NCBI GenBank assembly: GCA_964575095.1
Contig: CAZNPA010000001.1
Span: 186,001 to 250,000 of the forward strand
Source of the DNA: CAZNPA01 sp964575095
GTDB lineage: Bacteria > Pseudomonadota > Alphaproteobacteria > Rickettsiales > SXRF01
DNA length: 64,000 nt
Direction of reading: 5' to 3'
The notes below the pieces were generated by a model, which was not told the origin of the DNA, made no database searches, and saw only the letters and a list, made by a program, of their open reading frames with translations. Both the position numbers and the translations under genes were made by a program. Positions 39,778 through 48,688 of this stretch are shown here, one piece after another (the first letter of the stretch is position 1; each line of letters opens with the position of its first letter).

Positions 39778-39804
39778 TTGCGCAAATGGCATGAAATTTA
39801 TACT
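39778..39804 (+). promoter_or_regulatory. Possible serC promoter
   Basis: TTGCGC (39778-39783) and TATACT (39799-39804) lie 34 bases before the serC ATG. The 15-base spacing is short, so this is weaker than the serA and hfq candidates with the same TTGCG box. Confidence 0.3.
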
Positions 39805-39837
39805 CTGAACAAGTAAACAAATAAGTAAGGTGAATGC

Positions 39838-41001
39838 ATGAAGCCCACCCAAAAACCCAAAAATCCCCGTTTCTCCTCCGGCCCGTGCGCCAAGCATCCC
39901 GGCTGGTCGCTCGATTCGCTGAAGGATGCGGTACTGGGACGCTCGCACCGCGCCAAATCGGGAAAGGCGAAACTGAACGAAGTCATCACCCGCAGTAGAT
40001 CTATTCTGGGAATACCGCAAAACTACGTGCTGGGCATCGTGCCCGCCTCCGATACCGGCGCCGTCGAAATGGCGATGTGGTCGATGCTCGGGCCGCGCGG
40101 CGTCGACGTCTACGCCTGGGAGGCGTTCAGCGCCATCTGGGCGGCGGATTGCAAGAACCAGCTCAAGCTCAAGGATCTAAATATTTATAAGGCGGATTAC
40201 GGCAAGATCCCCGATCTCAAAAAAGCCGACTGGAACCGCGATGCTGTATTCGCCTGGAACGGCACGACGTCCGGCGTGTGCGTGCCAAACGGCGACTGGA
40301 TCGCAGGCAATCGCCAGGGGCTTTCGATTTGCGACGCAACGTCAGCCGTGTTCGCCATGGAGATGCCGTGGGATAAACTCGATGTCGTCACCTGGTCGTG
40401 GCAGAAGGTGCTGGGCGGCGAGGCGGCGCACGGGATGCTGGCGTTGTCGCCGCGCGCGGTCGAGCGGTTGCAAAGCTACACGCCGCCATGGCCGCTGCCC
40501 AAAATTTTCCAGATGACGAAAGGCGGCAAATTAATCGACGGCATTTTCGAGGGCGACACCATCAACACGCCGTCGATGCTGTGCGCGGAAGACGTGCTGG
40601 CCAGCCTCAAATGGGCAGAATCGGTTGGCGGTTTGTCGGCACTAATCAAACGATCGAAAAATAATCTCGCTGCCATCGAGCAATGGGCGGCCAAGTCGCC
40701 GTGGATTGCGTTTCTGGCCGAGGATAAATCGACCCGCTCGAATACGTCCATTTGTTTGAAGGTAGTTGACCCTTGGTATCAGAGTTTAGCTGCCGAAGCG
40801 CAGGCCGAAGCCGCCAAGAAAATCGCCTCGCTGCTGGAAAAAGAAGGCGTCGCCTACGACATCGCCTCCTACCGCGACGCGCCGCCTGGCTTACGCATCT
40901 GGGGCGGGTCGACGGTGGAAACCGCCGACATCGAGGCGCTGCTGCCCTGGCTCGACTGGGCGTGGTCGGAAGTCAAAAACACCATGGCTAAAGCGGCATA
41001 A
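39838..41001 (+). CDS. serC: Phosphoserine aminotransferase
   Basis: PLP enzyme making 3-phosphoserine; 387 residues. It is of the alphaproteobacterial type beginning [16 protein letters not shown] with [14 protein letters not shown]. The PLP lysine is in [36 protein letters not shown] and [16 protein letters not shown] are conserved. AAGTAAGGTG precedes the start. serA lies 3 kb downstream on the same strand, separated by two unrelated genes, whereas serC-serA are normally adjacent in relatives. Confidence 0.94.
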   Translation: MKPTQKPKNPRFSSGPCAKHPGWSLDSLKDAVLGRSHRAKSGKAKLNEVITRSRSILGIPQNYVLGIVPASDTGAVEMAMWSMLGPRGVDVYAWEAFSAIWAADCKNQLKLKDLNIYKADYGKIPDLKKADWNRDAVFAWNGTTSGVCVPNGDWIAGNRQGLSICDATSAVFAMEMPWDKLDVVTWSWQKVLGGEAAHGMLALSPRAVERLQSYTPPWPLPKIFQMTKGGKLIDGIFEGDTINTPSMLCAEDVLASLKWAESVGGLSALIKRSKNNLAAIEQWAAKSPWIAFLAEDKSTRSNTSICLKVVDPWYQSLAAEAQAEAAKKIASLLEKEGVAYDIASYRDAPPGLRIWGGSTVETADIEALLPWLDWAWSEVKNTMAKAA

Positions 41002-41010
41002 ATAATTCAT

Positions 41011-42537
41011 ATGCACCCCTCCGACGCATCTAAAGATTCAGAAATTATCGCCAAAAAATGCCTGGCGTTACTGGGTGATCGCAAAGCCTTGCACGATCTG
41101 GACGACCTGTTGGATGTCGAGGCCTTAGCCGTTGTCGATGAAGGCATAGGGTCATCATCGGAATTTCGCGGTTACGTTAAAACGCACCGATTGCAGCAGG
41201 TGAAGGGACAAAACGGTCATAGTTACCCTATTGAAGCGCTGCGCGAGAATGCCAAAGAATCCCTGCAGCGCTACCTTAAAACCGGCACTCCTACCAAGGA
41301 TTTAAGAACCCGCCTCGATCGCACCATTCAGGGCTATCATGATATCGCGGCAAAACTGGAACACAAAAAGAAAAAAGTGGATAAATATCTGGATGGGGAC
41401 ATAACGCCCCAACGCAAAAAATTTCTGGCCGAATCCAGATTATTGGCAACCGCCATAGAGCACGCGATCATTGTTTCCTCGCAACTGGAAAGCATGGTTG
41501 AGTGCATCTATCATGTACGGGCACGAAAAGATTTTAATGAGAACAATCATCCCAGAGCTGCAGACCAAACGGCGAATGAAGAACAAGCTCCGGGCTTGTC
41601 GCCCACGCATGTTTCCGAGCGCGGGCAGATAGCGTGCGAAAAATGCCTGGCCGCGCTCGGCGATGAAGACGCCATGCATAAGCTGCGTCAATATAAACAA
41701 CCTAAATTGCAGCCTCTCATTGATGAAACGAAACAGACCCGCCCAAAACTGCTGAAGTGGATAAGGTCCCGCCACGCGAAGAAATTTGATATGGCCGCGG
41801 CCAACACCGCCGCGCATGACATCATCTTCGGATGGCTTCAGAAGGATTTTGTCGCACGTGAGGAGAAATTGGAATTAGCCAAAATCCGGAATATGTACGA
41901 CGATATCGGCGTGCTGCTGGCATCCGACAAAAAATTCCCGATGCCCACTCAGCGGGACGCCCTTATCCAATACACGGCGACCGTTTCGTCGCAAATCAGC
42001 GCCGTCCTGCAATTTATGGAAAAAAAAGAAAAAGACGATCCCTGTAACCGGCTTCTGGCAGCGCTCGGCGACGAGGATGCCCTGCATCTGCTGAAAAAAG
42101 ACGCCACCGGCACCATGAGGCAATTAGCAAAGACCATTCGTTCCGATATGGAAAATTTCTATGAGGTATTGGACAAGGAGAAACTTGCCGTCATTGCCAT
42201 GCGTGGCCGCGATGGCAGAATGGATACGTTTGATTTCAAGCAGGAGGCAGGCCTGACCTGCATGGCCCTGCGCCACATACGCGACGTGACGTCGGCGCCG
42301 AAGCGGGAGATATTCCTGCAATTGGAACGAGCCGGCCATGCGCTGAGCACTTTCCAGATGCTATTGGAGGAAAAATACCCAAACATTCAGGAGCGCCCGG
42401 ACAATATCCAGGCGGCCGTCGAATATGCCGATACGATGATATACGATCTTTCCGACCTCATGCGCCACGTAAGTGCACGCAAGACAGACATCATACGCGG
42501 GCAGGGCGCGCTGCTTTCGCCCACGCGCGGCCTTTAG
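41011..42537 (+). CDS. Unknown protein with three internal repeats
   Basis: A 508-residue soluble protein, no signal peptide or membrane helix. I do not recognise the family. Three diverged repeats each open with the same motif: KCLALLGDRKALHDL (16-30), KCLAALGDEDAMHKL (211-225) and RLLAALGDEDALHLL (347-361), i.e. [KR]-x-L-A-x-L-G-D-x-x-A-x-H-x-L. Each is followed by a mostly helical, charged stretch and ends in a helix (ATAIEHAIIVSSQLESMVE; YTATVSSQISAVLQFME; YADTMIYDLSDLMRHVS). The repeats are about 135-195 residues long. It sits 9 bases after serC and 3 bases before the next gene, so it is in the ser operon by position but probably not by function. Confidence 0.6.
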   Translation: MHPSDASKDSEIIAKKCLALLGDRKALHDLDDLLDVEALAVVDEGIGSSSEFRGYVKTHRLQQVKGQNGHSYPIEALRENAKESLQRYLKTGTPTKDLRTRLDRTIQGYHDIAAKLEHKKKKVDKYLDGDITPQRKKFLAESRLLATAIEHAIIVSSQLESMVECIYHVRARKDFNENNHPRAADQTANEEQAPGLSPTHVSERGQIACEKCLAALGDEDAMHKLRQYKQPKLQPLIDETKQTRPKLLKWIRSRHAKKFDMAAANTAAHDIIFGWLQKDFVAREEKLELAKIRNMYDDIGVLLASDKKFPMPTQRDALIQYTATVSSQISAVLQFMEKKEKDDPCNRLLAALGDEDALHLLKKDATGTMRQLAKTIRSDMENFYEVLDKEKLAVIAMRGRDGRMDTFDFKQEAGLTCMALRHIRDVTSAPKREIFLQLERAGHALSTFQMLLEEKYPNIQERPDNIQAAVEYADTMIYDLSDLMRHVSARKTDIIRGQGALLSPTRGL

Positions 42538-42540
42538 GCG

Positions 42541-43881
42541 ATGCCGCCGTGGTTTTATTATACGCTCGCCGTTCCCATTTTCGCCGCAACATACGCAGCA
42601 CTGAAACGGCTGAGGTTCGATAATACCAGCATCGTCATACTCCTTTCTGCGGTGGTGCTTTACTTCAGTTATTTCTTTCATTCAGAGTGGTTGGCGTTCA
42701 CACCCGATCCCAGCCTGCACCGCGCCTACGTGGATTATATCGCAACACACGCGGCGCTGCCCTCCACAGAGATGAACCCGGCCGCACGCCACCCCCCGGC
42801 CTATTACGCGCTCGCCGCGCTGTTCGAAAAATTCGGTATGTGGGCAGGCGGCAAGGAACCAATTTATTATGCGCGCTATCTTTCGATGGCGCTTTACATC
42901 GCCTTCGTCACGCTGGCGGCGCTCACCATACGCAGCATGTTCGCCGCACGCGACCGCATTTATTATCTGGCGCTGGCGATGATTGCCTTCTGGCCCATCG
43001 GCGTCACCAAATCCGGCATCATCCACAGCGATATCCTTGCCTACCCCACGGAAATGAGCGCCATCTATTTCCTGCTGCAATGGCTGCAACGAAAAGAGGG
43101 AAGGTCGCTCTCGCTGGCAATGTTCTGCACCGGCCTCGCCATGCTGGCGAAAAACTCGGCAGTGATTATATTGATCATTTCCAGCGCTATTCTGTTTTAT
43201 GCGTTGTGGAAAAACCGCTATGATCTGCGCCGCTTTCTCACGCCGTCGCTACTCTCGTCGATAGCATTCGCCGCCGCCAGCAGTTACTGGACGCTCCATC
43301 ATGACGTGGCACCCGTAATACGAAGGGAGTATATAAACCCTGCAGCGGAATGGACCGATATATTCTATATGTTCTTTTATTTCGATCCGTATCTTTTCCT
43401 GCAGGAAACCATCATCAACCCGCACCAGGGCGACAGCATCTACCACTTCTGGCATTATTATCTGCGCAGCCTGCTGCTCGGCGATTTTATCACCTGGAAA
43501 GCGCTCGCCATCGTTTTTGCTTTCGGCGCCGTCTGGCTGGCCGTCATCGTCTATATTCTTTACGGGCTGTGGAAGGTCAAAAAATTCCCGGCCGAAGAAA
43601 GAACCGGCCTCACGTTCTTATGTAGCGTCGCCGCGCTCTTCACCGGTGTGATTATTTATATGTTTTACATCTTAGCGCCGCCGACAATGGTCGCCGACGG
43701 CCGTTATGCCTATCCCATCATTACCATTATCGCCATATTCTTCGGCAAAGCCATGGAATGGCACAAGCGCGCCGGACGCGACATCGCCTGCCAGGTCGGC
43801 GGCGGACTGGCTCTAGGGTTCGTCCTGCTGACTATTTTGCTGTTCATCAGTCAGGATTATGTGCTGACACGGGTGCAATGA
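42541..43881 (+). CDS. Polytopic membrane protein, GT-C / family 39-like
   Basis: A 446-residue membrane protein with about eleven helices. The first luminal loop has LAFTPDPSLHRAYVDYIATHAALP followed by PAARHPPAYYALAALFE, resembling the acidic first loop and HPP segment of dolichol- or undecaprenyl-phosphate-sugar transferases (PMT/ArnT class). The loop TKSGIIHSDILAYPTEMSAIYFLLQW is also typical. It probably transfers a lipid-linked sugar or related group in the envelope. No catalytic assignment is safe. It lies 3 bases after the three-repeat gene. Confidence 0.65.
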   Translation: MPPWFYYTLAVPIFAATYAALKRLRFDNTSIVILLSAVVLYFSYFFHSEWLAFTPDPSLHRAYVDYIATHAALPSTEMNPAARHPPAYYALAALFEKFGMWAGGKEPIYYARYLSMALYIAFVTLAALTIRSMFAARDRIYYLALAMIAFWPIGVTKSGIIHSDILAYPTEMSAIYFLLQWLQRKEGRSLSLAMFCTGLAMLAKNSAVIILIISSAILFYALWKNRYDLRRFLTPSLLSSIAFAAASSYWTLHHDVAPVIRREYINPAAEWTDIFYMFFYFDPYLFLQETIINPHQGDSIYHFWHYYLRSLLLGDFITWKALAIVFAFGAVWLAVIVYILYGLWKVKKFPAEERTGLTFLCSVAALFTGVIIYMFYILAPPTMVADGRYAYPIITIIAIFFGKAMEWHKRAGRDIACQVGGGLALGFVLLTILLFISQDYVLTRVQ

Positions 43882-43892
43882 CTTAAAAACGC

Positions 43893-43920
43893 TTGCGTCT
43901 TTACGGATTGTTTTTATTCT
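43893..43920 (+). promoter_or_regulatory. Probable serA promoter
   Basis: TTGCGT (43893-43898), a 16-base spacer and TATTCT (43915-43920), 37 bases before the serA start. The -35 box matches that proposed for hfq. CACCTCCTATACAGG follows as leader. Confidence 0.42.
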
Positions 43921-43957
43921 GCGGGGCAATTCATCCACCTCCTATACAGGCTACCCC

Positions 43958-45535
43958 ATGCCCAAAGTATTGATTGCCGATAAACTCTCCGCGCAGGCGA
44001 TGGAAGTATTCAAGAAGCGCGGCGTCGAAGCCGATGCCAAAGTCGGCCTGTCGCCGGAAGATTTACGCGCCTGCATCGGCGCCTATGACGGGCTGGCCGT
44101 GCGCTCGGCAACCAAAGTCACCGCCGATATTTTGAAATCCGCCGATAACCTCAAAGTCATCGGCCGCGCCGGCATCGGCATCGATAACGTCGACGTGCCG
44201 TCCGCCACGGCGCGCGGCATCGTGGTGATGAACACGCCGTTCGGCAATTCGGTGACCACGGCTGAACATACGATCACACTGATGATGTCGCTGGCGCGGC
44301 AGATTCCGCTGGCCAATGCCTCGACGCAAGCCGGCAAGTGGGAAAAGAACGCGTTCATGGGCGTCGAGCTGATGGGGAAAACGCTGGGGCTGATCGGTTG
44401 CGGCAATATCGGCTCGATCGTCGCCGACCGCGCGCAGGGACTCAAGATGAAAGTGGTCGTCTATGATCCGTATCTTTCCAAGGAACGCGCGCATGCACTC
44501 AATGTCGAAAAGGCCGAGTTAGACGACTTACTAAAGCGCGCCGATTTTATTTCGCTGCACACGCCGCTCACCGAATCGACGCGCTATATTTTGAATAAAG
44601 ACACGCTGGCGAAATGCAAAAAAGGCGTTCGCATCATCAACTGCGCGCGCGGCGGATTGGTGAATGAAAAAGATTTGAAAGCCGCGATTGAATCAGGGCA
44701 GGTGGCCGGCGCAGCGTTCGACGTGTTCGAAGAAGAACCGGCGAAAACGAATGTATTATTCGGCATGAAAGAGGTGGTGTGCACGCCGCATCTCGGCGCA
44801 GCCACTACCGAGGCGCAGGAAAACGTCGCCGTGCAGGTGGCCGAGCAGATGTCGGATTATTTGACCACCGGCGCGATTTCCAACGCACTCAATATTCCCT
44901 CGATGTCGGCGGAAGAGGCAGCCAAGCTGAAGCCCTATCTGCTGCTTGCCGATCAGCTGGGAAATTTCGCCGGGCAACTTACCGACACCGGCATCAAATC
45001 CGTCAAGATTGAGTATGAAGGCAACGCGGCGAAACTTAACACCAAGCCCCTCTCGGCGATTGTGCTGAAAGGCCTGCTCACACCGCAGATGGATGATGTG
45101 AATATGGTGAGCGCGCCGGTGATGGCCAAGGAGCGAGGCATCGAGGTGACGTCGGTCACGCATGACCGTGCCAGCGATTACCAGACGCTCGTGCGCGTCG
45201 CCGTTGTCATGGAGAAACGCACGCATACCGTGTCGGGAACGTTGTTCGCTGACAAGCCGCGTTTGGTAGAGATCGACGGCGTGCCTCTCGAAGCCGACTT
45301 AAGCGGCCATATGCTCTATGTGAATAATGATGACAAGCCCGGCCTGATTGGAAATTTGGGTACGTTGCTCGGCAACGCCAAAATCAACATCGCCAACTTC
45401 CATTTGGGCCGCAACCACGCCGGCGGCGATGCTGTGGCGCTGGTCGACGTCGATCAGAAAGTCCCGGCGGAAGTGATAAGCGCCATCGAAAAGATAAAAA
45501 ACGTACGGCAGGTGAAGGCGCTTTTCTTTTCATGA
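43958..45535 (+). CDS. serA: D-3-phosphoglycerate dehydrogenase
   Basis: First step of serine synthesis, oxidising 3-phosphoglycerate; 525 residues, the long form. The NAD loop is LGLIGCGNIGSIVADRA. The catalytic Arg/Glu/His segments are NCARGGLVNEKDL, DVFEEEP and CTPHLGAATTEAQ. An intervening domain (about 320-450) and a C-terminal ACT domain (MLYVNNDDKPGLIGNLGTLL) follow, which mediates serine feedback in related enzymes. The GST gene overlaps its end by 4 bases. Confidence 0.96.
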   Translation: MPKVLIADKLSAQAMEVFKKRGVEADAKVGLSPEDLRACIGAYDGLAVRSATKVTADILKSADNLKVIGRAGIGIDNVDVPSATARGIVVMNTPFGNSVTTAEHTITLMMSLARQIPLANASTQAGKWEKNAFMGVELMGKTLGLIGCGNIGSIVADRAQGLKMKVVVYDPYLSKERAHALNVEKAELDDLLKRADFISLHTPLTESTRYILNKDTLAKCKKGVRIINCARGGLVNEKDLKAAIESGQVAGAAFDVFEEEPAKTNVLFGMKEVVCTPHLGAATTEAQENVAVQVAEQMSDYLTTGAISNALNIPSMSAEEAAKLKPYLLLADQLGNFAGQLTDTGIKSVKIEYEGNAAKLNTKPLSAIVLKGLLTPQMDDVNMVSAPVMAKERGIEVTSVTHDRASDYQTLVRVAVVMEKRTHTVSGTLFADKPRLVEIDGVPLEADLSGHMLYVNNDDKPGLIGNLGTLLGNAKINIANFHLGRNHAGGDAVALVDVDQKVPAEVISAIEKIKNVRQVKALFFS

Positions 45536-46125
45536 AACTTTTCTACTCCACCAATTCTCCCTACGCGCGCAAGTGCCGCGTCGTGATGCTTGAAAAAAAG
45601 TTAGAAAATAAAATCGAACTCATCAACGTCAACCCGCTCGAAAATCCGGCGGAGCTGCTGGCGGTGAATCCGCTGGGCACGGTGCCGGCGCTGGTGACGG
45701 ACGATGGGCTGCATCTCTGCGAGAGCCCGGCTATCTGTGAATATTTGGATTCGCTTTCGCCAGAAAATCCGCTGATGCCGCCGCCGGAATTTCGCATCTG
45801 CGTGCTGGCCGTCACCGCGCTGGCCGATGGCATTATGGATGCCGCGGTATCTTGCGTTCTGGAAAGCCGCCGGCCGGAAGATAAGAGATACCCCCTGTGG
45901 GTACAGCGCAAGGAAGCGGCCATCATGCGCGCAATTGCTAAATGCGCGGGTATTTCGTGGGATGTGAAGCCGACGCTGGGTACGATCGGGCTGGCCGTGG
46001 CGCTGGCGTATGTCAGCTTCCGCCTGCCGCACCTGCCGTGGCGCAAGGAGCACCCGAAACTGGCAGAATGGCTCGATGCCTTCTCCCAACGCCCCTCCAT
46101 GGCCAAAACCAAGCCAATCGCCTGA
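45532..46125 (+). CDS. Glutathione S-transferase family protein
   Basis: A 197-residue cytosolic GST-like protein. The N-terminal thioredoxin fold is MKLFYSTNSPYARKCRVVML with a Ser/Tyr/Arg active-site loop. The cis-Pro and glutathione-binding segments are NPLGTVPALVTDDGLHLCESPAICEYLD. The C-terminal helical domain ends FSQRPSMAKTKPI. Such stand-alone GSTs are common in alphaproteobacteria and the substrate cannot be inferred. It overlaps serA by ATGA and so is probably translated with it. Confidence 0.88.
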   Translation: MKLFYSTNSPYARKCRVVMLEKKLENKIELINVNPLENPAELLAVNPLGTVPALVTDDGLHLCESPAICEYLDSLSPENPLMPPPEFRICVLAVTALADGIMDAAVSCVLESRRPEDKRYPLWVQRKEAAIMRAIAKCAGISWDVKPTLGTIGLAVALAYVSFRLPHLPWRKEHPKLAEWLDAFSQRPSMAKTKPIA

Positions 46126-46156
46126 AAAACGTCATAAAACTGTAACAAATCGCCGG

Positions 46157-46184
46157 TTGAACCAGCATCCCTTACGGCTATAAT
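46157..46184 (+). promoter_or_regulatory. Promoter of the PIN-like gene
   Basis: TTGAAC (46157-46162), 16 bases, TATAAT (46179-46184). This is the closest match to a sigma-70 consensus in the window, 29 bases before the ATG. The -10 box overlaps the palindrome at 46180-46201, which would allow repression. Confidence 0.6.
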
Positions 46185-46201
46185 TAATTTATATTAATTA
46201 T
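46180..46201. promoter_or_regulatory. Operator-like palindrome over the -10 box of the PIN-like gene
   Basis: ATAATTAAT (46180-46188) and ATTAATTAT (46193-46201) form a perfect 9-bp inverted repeat around TTAT. It spans from inside the -10 box past the expected transcription start, where a bound repressor would block transcription. The binding protein is not known. Confidence 0.5.
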
Positions 46202-46212
46202 TGGGGTTGGGA

Positions 46213-47190
46213 ATGCATTTTTCTCGTGGCCGCATCGTCGTCGATACCTGCGCGCTGATGGATTTAGGCGTGGAGGCGGACGAGCGACTTCAGGACAACA
46301 CCGATCCAAACCGCATAGATTATTATTATAAAACGTTGCCCGCTCTGGCCGCACAGGGATTCGAGATCGTCATCCCCGAAGCCGTGGCCTATGAAGCCGC
46401 GCGCACGTTAAAAGGCGGACACTATCTCGGCGCCTACTTCGACAGCGACAGCAAATGCTCGCGTGATCTGGTGCGCTTTATGGAAGAAATAGCGCACGGC
46501 CAACACAAAAATATCCGCATCGTGGAAACGGAAGGCCCGCCGGATGTGGTGACATTCCTGAAAAAATTGCACCAGATCGTGGAAAGTCACGATACGTTTG
46601 AAGAAAAGCAATACCGCATTCGCTCGCTGGAGAGAGGCAAAAAGAAAAGGGCGCAATACGGCGACAGCGCCATCAAACATTATCTCGCCGATCTCGATAA
46701 ATCGCCTTACCGGGGACAGCAAGACGTGTATGTGCTTTCCAGCGACGGGCCTCTATTAAAGAATATGGCTTCTATGGATAATCCCCATCTCTGCTTGCTC
46801 AACATGCGCGGCTACATGGAGGCGCTGGCAGAAAACGGCCTGTTTACCGGCCTGGGTTTTAACGACACTCCCAATCTGGCGCAGGATATTTACGAGAAAG
46901 ACATCAGCGCCAAACGCCCGTCCAGAAATAAGAACGATATGGCAGATAAAACCGCCGTCGACCGCAGTTGCGGAGAAAATCCCAACAAACCGCAGCGTCC
47001 TTTTGCCCAGGCGTTGCACCGGCTGGCGCAGGATAGGGAATTTAGCGATGAAAAAGCGCCTGTAAAACATTTGCCGAAACAGAGCCTAACGCCGCGCAAA
47101 CGCCTGCCTACCGCACGCATCCCAACACCGCGGCACAGTTACGTCGCCTCAATAGTAAATACGGATACTCGCGGCGCGGAAAGGGAGTAG
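46213..47190 (+). CDS. PIN-like domain protein, orphan
   Basis: A 325-residue soluble protein. The first 185 residues resemble a PIN nuclease: VVDTCALMD with Asp11, PEAVAYEAA with Glu56/Glu61, YGDSAIKHYLADL with Asp151, and VYVLSSDGPLLKN with Asp178. These could be the acidic metal-binding cluster. The C-terminal 100 residues are basic, Pro/Arg-rich and probably disordered (TPRKRLPTARIPTP). No antitoxin gene adjoins it, so it is not an ordinary VapBC pair. The ATG at 46213, after GGGGTTGGG, was preferred to a TTG at 46201. It has its own strong promoter with a palindrome. The fold assignment is by motif only. Confidence 0.55.
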   Translation: MHFSRGRIVVDTCALMDLGVEADERLQDNTDPNRIDYYYKTLPALAAQGFEIVIPEAVAYEAARTLKGGHYLGAYFDSDSKCSRDLVRFMEEIAHGQHKNIRIVETEGPPDVVTFLKKLHQIVESHDTFEEKQYRIRSLERGKKKRAQYGDSAIKHYLADLDKSPYRGQQDVYVLSSDGPLLKNMASMDNPHLCLLNMRGYMEALAENGLFTGLGFNDTPNLAQDIYEKDISAKRPSRNKNDMADKTAVDRSCGENPNKPQRPFAQALHRLAQDREFSDEKAPVKHLPKQSLTPRKRLPTARIPTPRHSYVASIVNTDTRGAERE

Positions 47191-47195
47191 CGGCG

Positions 47196-47924
47196 CTACT
47201 CCATGTGCTGGCCGCCGTTGATGGAAATGGTTTCACCGGTAATGAACGCCGCTTCTTCGGCGGCAAGGAAGAGCACGGCGCGGGCTACTTCTTCCGGTTT
47301 TCCCATACGCCCCACCGGTATGCCTTCGATAATTTTTTTCATGATGTCAGCGGGTACGTCTTTGGTCATGTCGGTTTCGATGTAGCCGGGCGCCACCGTA
47401 TTGATGGTGATGCCCTTGGACGAGGTTTCCCGCGCCAGCGCCTTGGTGAAGCCCAGGATGCCCGCCTTGGCCGCCGAGTAGTTGGTCTGGCCGAACTGTC
47501 CGGCCTGCGCGTTGATCGAGCTGATGTTGATGATGCGGCCGAATTTCTTTTCTCGCATCGATTCGATGACGGCGCGCGACATGTAGAAGCAGGAATTTAA
47601 GTTGGTGTTGATGACAGCGTTCCAGTTTTCCGGTGTCATCTTGTGCATGAAGCTGTCTTTGGTGATGCCGGCGTTGTTGACCAGGATCTCGACCGGCCCG
47701 CCCAATTCGCTCTCGACTTTCTTGATACCGTCGCGGCAGGATTCAAAGCTGCCGATATCCCACTTGTAAACAGCAATACCGTGTTCTTTCTTGAACGCCG
47801 CCGCCGCCTCGTCGCGCGTCGCGTAATTGGCGGCGACTTTGTAACCGGCGTTTTTAAGCGCAATCGAAATCGCCGCGCCGATGCCGCGTGTTCCACCTGT
47901 TACCAATGCGATGCGTGATGCCAT
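47196..47924 (-). CDS. phaB: Acetoacetyl-CoA reductase (PHB synthesis)
   Basis: NADPH-dependent short-chain dehydrogenase giving (R)-3-hydroxybutyryl-CoA; 242 residues. Cofactor loop VTGGTRGIGAAISIAL, NNAGITKD, catalytic Ser in NISSINAQAGQFGQTNY with YSAAKAG (Tyr, Lys). The AQAGQFGQTNYSAAKAG stretch is the PhaB signature that separates it from FabG. PhaC lies 760 bases upstream on the same strand, interrupted by an unknown gene. Its ribosome site AGGG lies just inside the hairpin at 47935. Confidence 0.93.
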   Translation of the reverse strand: MASRIALVTGGTRGIGAAISIALKNAGYKVAANYATRDEAAAAFKKEHGIAVYKWDIGSFESCRDGIKKVESELGGPVEILVNNAGITKDSFMHKMTPENWNAVINTNLNSCFYMSRAVIESMREKKFGRIINISSINAQAGQFGQTNYSAAKAGILGFTKALARETSSKGITINTVAPGYIETDMTKDVPADIMKKIIEGIPVGRMGKPEEVARAVLFLAAEEAAFITGETISINGGQHME

Positions 47925-47934
47925 GAAACCCTAC

Positions 47935-47963
47935 TGTCATCCCCGGCTTGTCCGGGGATGACA
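47935..47963. repeat. Perfect 12-bp hairpin upstream of phaB
   Basis: TGTCATCCCCGG (47935-47946) and CCGGGGATGACA (47952-47963) are exact complements with a 5-base loop. This is the simplest copy of the TCATCCCCG palindrome family in the window. It sits 10 bases before the phaB start and could terminate the upstream transcript or form a leader hairpin. Confidence 0.8.
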
Positions 47964-48043
47964 TATGTAGAAAGGCAAGGGGAAGTTGTCCAGCGGTTTA
48001 AGGTTAAGAAATCGTCGGATTTATGTTGCGACGCAAAAGAAAA

Positions 48044-48589
48044 TTAGCCAATCACACACCCGGACACCGGACCGTCCCTGTGCCCCATGCTCCTGTCAAG
48101 ACCCGTTGTGTAATTATGAGATACGGCAAGACTTCTTAAAGATAATTCCCCCGCTTCAGAGAGCGGTTCGCTCAATCTATCAAGTAGTTGATTCAGGCGC
48201 TTCATGTATTCTTCACGCGTGCCTTTGCCGTAATTCTCATTAATAAATTCCACGATTCTTATACGGCTCTCTCCAAAACTTTTTGTTCTTTCCTCAAGCG
48301 CCGGCTGCAAGAGAACATGGCAGGCAAAAGCGAATTTTAATGCCTTGATTTCTTTTTCGGTGATCCCCGGAATTTGTTTGAGATCTGCTCCTAATGCATT
48401 CAATGTCTCTATCTTTGTTTCAGGCTCTTCATATATTCCTCTAGATAGCTTATCATCAGATTCTTGAACGAATTTTAGGACCATTTTTGATCCTTGCTTA
48501 AAGGCCTCGCTCCATTCGGAAGAAGGGATAAACGGTTCAATGCCTAATTCTTTTTCTCCTAAGCGAGGGGGATGGAAAGCTTGCGACAT
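48044..48589 (-). CDS. Unknown soluble protein inside the PHB locus
   Basis: A 181-residue protein, mostly helical by composition, without signal peptide or membrane helix. I recognise no family. Conserved-looking stretches are KELGIEPFIPSSEWSEAF and GITEKEIKALKFAFACHVLL. The gene is visibly lower in GC than phaB and phaC on either side, suggesting later acquisition. The ATG at 48589 follows GAGGAG at a good distance and is preferred over an upstream in-frame ATG. The final residues contain RSMGHRDGPVSGCVIG, possibly read-through of non-native sequence. Confidence 0.55.
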   Translation of the reverse strand: MSQAFHPPRLGEKELGIEPFIPSSEWSEAFKQGSKMVLKFVQESDDKLSRGIYEEPETKIETLNALGADLKQIPGITEKEIKALKFAFACHVLLQPALEERTKSFGESRIRIVEFINENYGKGTREEYMKRLNQLLDRLSEPLSEAGELSLRSLAVSHNYTTGLDRSMGHRDGPVSGCVIG

Positions 48590-48688
48590 AATATAACTCC
48601 TCATTTTTTGATGGTTTATATTACAATACTGTCCCCATGAATTGTATGAAGATTTGATGACAATTTATAACGTAAATTAATCAGCAGT

